The position numbers and the translations under genes were made by a program. Positions 61,317 through 64,000 of a DNA stretch of 64,000 nt are shown piece after piece; position 1 is the first letter of the stretch; every line of letters begins with the position of its first letter. Source of the DNA: Clostridia bacterium (GTDB lineage: Bacteria; Bacillota; Clostridia; Lachnospirales; Lachnospiraceae); assembly GCA_910574835.1 (NCBI GenBank), contig CAJTDE010000019.1, positions 18,334 through 82,333 on the forward strand, in the 5' to 3' direction. The notes beneath the pieces are model-generated. The model was given only the letters and a program-made list of their open reading frames with translations, made no database searches and was not told where the DNA came from.

Positions 61317-62120
61317 ATGAATGTGTTTAAAGAAATGGTCTATGCTGTGGGAAAACCTTCCGCATATTTACAATTTTTGAAAAACAAGGGCGGAAAGGTA
61401 TTTGGCTATGGAATACTGCTGATGTTTTTTTATTATCTGTTCAGCGCCGTTCTGCCTGTGGGAGTTATAGGGGTACAGAGCAAAGAAGTACTGCATGTAT
61501 TTATGGAAGAGCTTCCGGATTTTGAATTGACCCGGGATGGCTTTTGGATAGAAGAGCCTTTTTATTATAAAACAGAAAAGTCATACATTGGATTGGACGC
61601 CGAGCGCTATTATAGCGAGGAGAAAATCTATCAGCAGGCATGGAGATACGACAATATCATCATGATTGATGCAGAAAAGCTGATTGTCAAGCAAGATGGA
61701 AAAATAGAAACCATGTATTTCGATATGATAGACAGTGACTATTATCTCAATAAAAAGCTTATAATGGCTTTGATTCCAATGCTATATCTGATCATTTTCA
61801 TTATGCTGCTGTTGTATTTCGTCTGGATTACCGCATTGTTTTTCCTGGGCGTGCTGTTGGTCACCCTGCCGGGATTGATTTTAAACAACCTGTTAAAAAC
61901 AAACCTGAAATTTGGTCAGATATTTGTATTGGCTCTTTACGGAAGAACATTGCCCCTGATGTTCAAAGGCATAGTCGTGCGGATGTGCGATATGCTGTTA
62001 TTCCGCGTGAATATACCGTTCTTTTGGGTGCTGAATTTTGGAGCGACATTGATATACATGTATCTCGCTATGAAGAAAATTGAGGAGCAGAGATATTCGA
62101 GTATTTCATGCACATACTAA
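61317..62120 (+). CDS. DUF1189-family membrane protein, 267 aa
   Basis: It starts with an amphipathic segment (NVFKEMVYAVGKPSAYLQFL), then one helix (GYGILLMFFYYLFSAVLP), an extracytoplasmic domain of about 100 residues, and four C-terminal helices from LIMALIPMLYLIIFIMLLLY onward. This layout and the opening match DUF1189, of unknown function, in Firmicutes. Its place between nifU and mnmA is conserved neither by known chemistry nor by evident need. GGAGGGGGG-type sequence precedes the ATG. Confidence 0.75.
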   Translation: MNVFKEMVYAVGKPSAYLQFLKNKGGKVFGYGILLMFFYYLFSAVLPVGVIGVQSKEVLHVFMEELPDFELTRDGFWIEEPFYYKTEKSYIGLDAERYYSEEKIYQQAWRYDNIIMIDAEKLIVKQDGKIETMYFDMIDSDYYLNKKLIMALIPMLYLIIFIMLLLYFVWITALFFLGVLLVTLPGLILNNLLKTNLKFGQIFVLALYGRTLPLMFKGIVVRMCDMLLFRVNIPFFWVLNFGATLIYMYLAMKKIEEQRYSSISCTY

Positions 62121-62313
62121 CAAAATCCGAACCAACAGAATCCAAATTAATAAAAATAATACCAGCAAAATCAACATCAATAAAACCTATGTCAACAAAA
62201 TTCTTACAACTAGGATTACCGGTGACAGAACGGAAATTCCGGACAGGCATGTGATCCGTATTAGAAACGTGATTACGTAAAGCATTGACAGACAGGATAA
62301 GGAACATAAATCA
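62121..62313 (+). other. A-rich, G-poor spacer before mnmA
   Basis: From 62121 to about 62205 the plus strand has very few G and repeated AACA/AATCAA-type words (ACCAACAGAATCC, CAAAATCAACATCAATAAAA). It stays open as a 66-codon frame, but the Asn/Lys/Thr/Ile composition and lack of a ribosome binding site argue against a gene. It may be an unstructured leader. No hairpin terminator is visible, so mnmA may be read from upstream. Confidence 0.4.
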
Positions 62314-63396
62314 GTGAGCAGAAAAGAAAAAGTAATCATTGGAATGTCCGGCGGCGTGGATTCCTCCGTGGCTGCCTGGCTCTTAAAAGAACAAGGCTAT
62401 GAAGTCATCGGCGTCACCATGCAGATCTGGCAGGACGAAGAGGAAGAAGTCTTGGAAGAAAATGGAGGATGCTGCGGCTTAAGCGCCGTAGAAGATGCCA
62501 GACGCACAGCCCAGCTATTGGAGATACCCCATTATGTAATGAACTTTAAGGCAGATTTCAAACGGTTTGTGATAGACTATTTTGTGTCAGAATATTTGGA
62601 AGGCCGTACCCCAAATCCCTGTATCGCCTGCAACCGCTATGTAAAATGGGAAGCCCTTTTAAACAGAAGCCTGGAGATAGGCGCCGATTACATTGCAACC
62701 GGCCATTATGCCCGGATCAGGCAGCTGGAAAACGGGCGCTTTTGCCTGACCCGCTCCGTGACTGCGGCCAAGGATCAGACCTACGCCCTCTACAATCTCA
62801 CCCAGGAGCAGCTTTCCCATACCTTAATGCCCGTAGGTTCCTATTCCAAGGAGGAGATCCGAAGGATGGCAGATCAGATAGGCTTAAGCGTCGCAGACAA
62901 ACCGGACAGCCAGGAGATCTGTTTTGTACCGGATCAAGACTACGCAGGTTTTATCGAACGCACCACGGGAGCGCCTTCCCAAACGGGAAACTTTGTACAG
63001 GCAGACGGAACCATACTGGGCCAGCATAAGGGAATCATCCACTACACCATCGGCCAGCGCCGGGGCTTGGGACTGCCTATGGGCCGCCGGGTGGTAGTTA
63101 CGGAGATACGCCCCGAAACCAACGAGGTCGTAATCGGAGAACAGGAAGACGTATGGACCGACCATCTCCTTGCCGACAGGCTTAACTGGATGTCCGTTCC
63201 GGATCTTACGGAAGAACGGTCAGCATCAGCCAAGATTCGTTACAACCATACCGGAACGCCCTGTACCCTTCAAAAAACCGCATCGGATCAGGTACGAGTT
63301 CAGTTCCACGAGCCGGTGCGCGCCGTAACACCGGGCCAGGCCGTAGTCTTTTATGACGGCGACTGCGTGCTGGGCGGCGGAACCATTCTGAAATAG
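62314..63396 (+). CDS. mnmA: tRNA-specific 2-thiouridylase MnmA, 360 aa
   Basis: MnmA thiolates U34 of Lys, Glu and Gln tRNAs using persulfide sulfur and ATP. It has the PP-loop GMSGGVDSSVAAWLL, the first catalytic Cys in TPNPCIACNRYVKW (near residue 103) and the second in SQEICFVPD, followed by the C-terminal RNA-binding barrel. The GTG start has AAGGAA nine bases upstream. Its place behind nifS links the desulfurase to tRNA modification. Confidence 0.95.
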   Translation: MSRKEKVIIGMSGGVDSSVAAWLLKEQGYEVIGVTMQIWQDEEEEVLEENGGCCGLSAVEDARRTAQLLEIPHYVMNFKADFKRFVIDYFVSEYLEGRTPNPCIACNRYVKWEALLNRSLEIGADYIATGHYARIRQLENGRFCLTRSVTAAKDQTYALYNLTQEQLSHTLMPVGSYSKEEIRRMADQIGLSVADKPDSQEICFVPDQDYAGFIERTTGAPSQTGNFVQADGTILGQHKGIIHYTIGQRRGLGLPMGRRVVVTEIRPETNEVVIGEQEDVWTDHLLADRLNWMSVPDLTEERSASAKIRYNHTGTPCTLQKTASDQVRVQFHEPVRAVTPGQAVVFYDGDCVLGGGTILK

Positions 63397-63734
63397 TAAC
63401 TGTTCAGCACCCCGTTAAGGGCACATTGATTTTTGGACAAAACAGAGAAAATAAAATTTCTGTTTCGTCATTGCTTTAGTGTAAAAAGTGGATAACTTTC
63501 CAGTATAACTGCCAAGTGCTTTTGGGTTGTGGATTACTAAAACATAATTCCCCAGTTGTATCACAGATAACAGAGTAATTGTGGATTTTATCCGGGTGTT
63601 ATCGGCAATTATCTCTTGTTTTTTACTGCTTATCCACCGTCATTTTGACAGTATATCAAAACGACACGATTCGCTTTTTGGACCATTTTCCGTTAAAATA
63701 GAAGTATCAAATTTAACGGAAGAAGGTGGTCTGA
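63397..63734. mobile_element. Left flank of an IS66-type insertion sequence
   Basis: About 340 AT-rich bases between mnmA and the transposase. The left end of the element is probably close to the mnmA stop (CTGTTCAGCACCCCGTTAAG at 63401-63420), but without the right end I cannot define the inverted repeat. Several TTATCCAC/GTGGATAA-like words occur. The transposase ribosome binding site is GAAGG at 63722-63726. Confidence 0.5.
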
Positions 63735-64000
63735 ATGCCAGTAAATGTTACACTTGAAATGGTTCAGCAATTGCTTGAACAGAATGCTTCATTGCTCAAG
63801 CAAAATGAAATTCTCACAGCAACTATTGCTGAGTTAAATCAGACCATACAGGAACTGAAGGAACAGCTTAATAAGAACTCCAAAAACAGTTCCAAACCAC
63901 CTTCAAGTGATGGCTATAAAAAACCTGCTCCTAAGAGTCTGCGCAAACCATCCGGAAAAAAGGTCGGTGGACAGGATGGACATCAGGGGATACATTTAGC
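63735..64000 (+). CDS. IS66-family transposase, N-terminal part (cut by window end)
   Basis: The first 88 residues show a leucine-rich coiled coil ([20 protein letters not shown]) followed by [17 protein letters not shown] and [13 protein letters not shown], the typical opening of IS66 TnpC-type transposases. The frame is open to the window edge. No tnpA or tnpB accessory gene lies upstream, as in the single-gene IS66 subgroup found in Firmicutes. Confidence 0.88.
   Translation, partial: MPVNVTLEMVQQLLEQNASLLKQNEILTATIAELNQTIQELKEQLNKNSKNSSKPPSSDGYKKPAPKSLRKPSGKKVGGQDGHQGIHL

Noticed and set aside
62080..62280. 66-codon open frame rich in Asn, Lys, Ile and Thr
   Set aside because: Low-complexity composition, overlaps the end of the DUF1189 gene, and lacks a ribosome binding site.
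63480..63650. Several TTATCCAC/GTGGATAA-like words suggesting DnaA boxes and an origin
   Set aside because: No dnaA, dnaN or replication gene is near, and the segment is the flank of an IS66-type element; the words are likely chance in AT-rich DNA.

Overview
The window reads as chromosome of an anaerobic, spore-forming Firmicute of the class Clostridia, most likely a Lachnospiraceae. The basis is a complete Rnf ferredoxin:NAD+ oxidoreductase operon, SpoIIM and SpoVB-like sporulation-type genes, a clostridial iscR-nifS-nifU-mnmA cluster, RNase Y, strong AGGAGG ribosome binding sites, frequent GTG/TTG starts, and a surface protein with a VKTGD sorting-type tail. There is no rRNA, tRNA or CRISPR array that I can see, so the genus is not fixed.

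Layout. 1-9.1 kb: a small hypothetical gene, a 1515-residue secreted surface protein, and two tandem paralogous AAA-ATPase/PD-(D/E)XK genes with a relic of a third. 9.1-15.7 kb: an SsuBC/TauBC-type ABC pair on the minus strand, a two-component system, a membrane-anchored unknown, a VanY-type M15 peptidase and queH. 15.8-26.6 kb: a LacI-controlled catabolic locus (ribose-type ABC importer, M81 hydrolase, GH20-like glycosidase, rhamnose mutarotase, M24 pita-bread enzyme, ASRT-family protein). 26.7-33.9 kb: argH, then rnfC-rnfDG(fused)-rnfE-rnfA-rnfB. 34-39.5 kb: an AT-rich unknown gene, a Phd/VapC-type toxin-antitoxin pair, asd, a second M15 peptidase, a metallophosphoesterase, and a two-gene retropepsin-like cassette between 50-bp direct repeats. 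39.5-45.2 kb: recA-recX, rny, proC, spoIIM. 45.3-54.4 kb: a second catabolic locus (SDR, two SnoaL-like proteins, ribose-type ABC importer, MBL-fold hydrolase, FGGY kinase, convergent SorC-type regulator). 54.7-63.4 kb: xerD, DAHP synthase, a SpoVB-like flippase, then iscR-nifS-nifU-DUF1189-mnmA. The window ends inside an IS66-type transposase.

The most unusual signal lies between the genes. Two unrelated families of structured repeats (called A and B here) sit directly in front of start codons, always in the same orientation. Each is built as hairpin-linker units, sometimes in tandem, and the last linker carries or directly abuts the Shine-Dalgarno sequence of the next gene. Family A precedes the gene after the histidine kinase, the glycosidase, rnfC, recA, proC, an ABC permease (remnant) and nifS. 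Family B precedes the ASRT gene, rnfB, the DAHP synthase gene and nifU. The stems differ between copies but stay paired through compensatory changes, which points to selected secondary structure. I do not recognise either as a named family; they are the best candidate for an undescribed system here.

The two sugar loci share a plan: regulator, CUT2-type importer and several intracellular hydrolases or epimerases, but each contains family members missing textbook catalytic residues (M24 without its Asp ligands, SDR without its Ser), so their substrates cannot be read off by homology.
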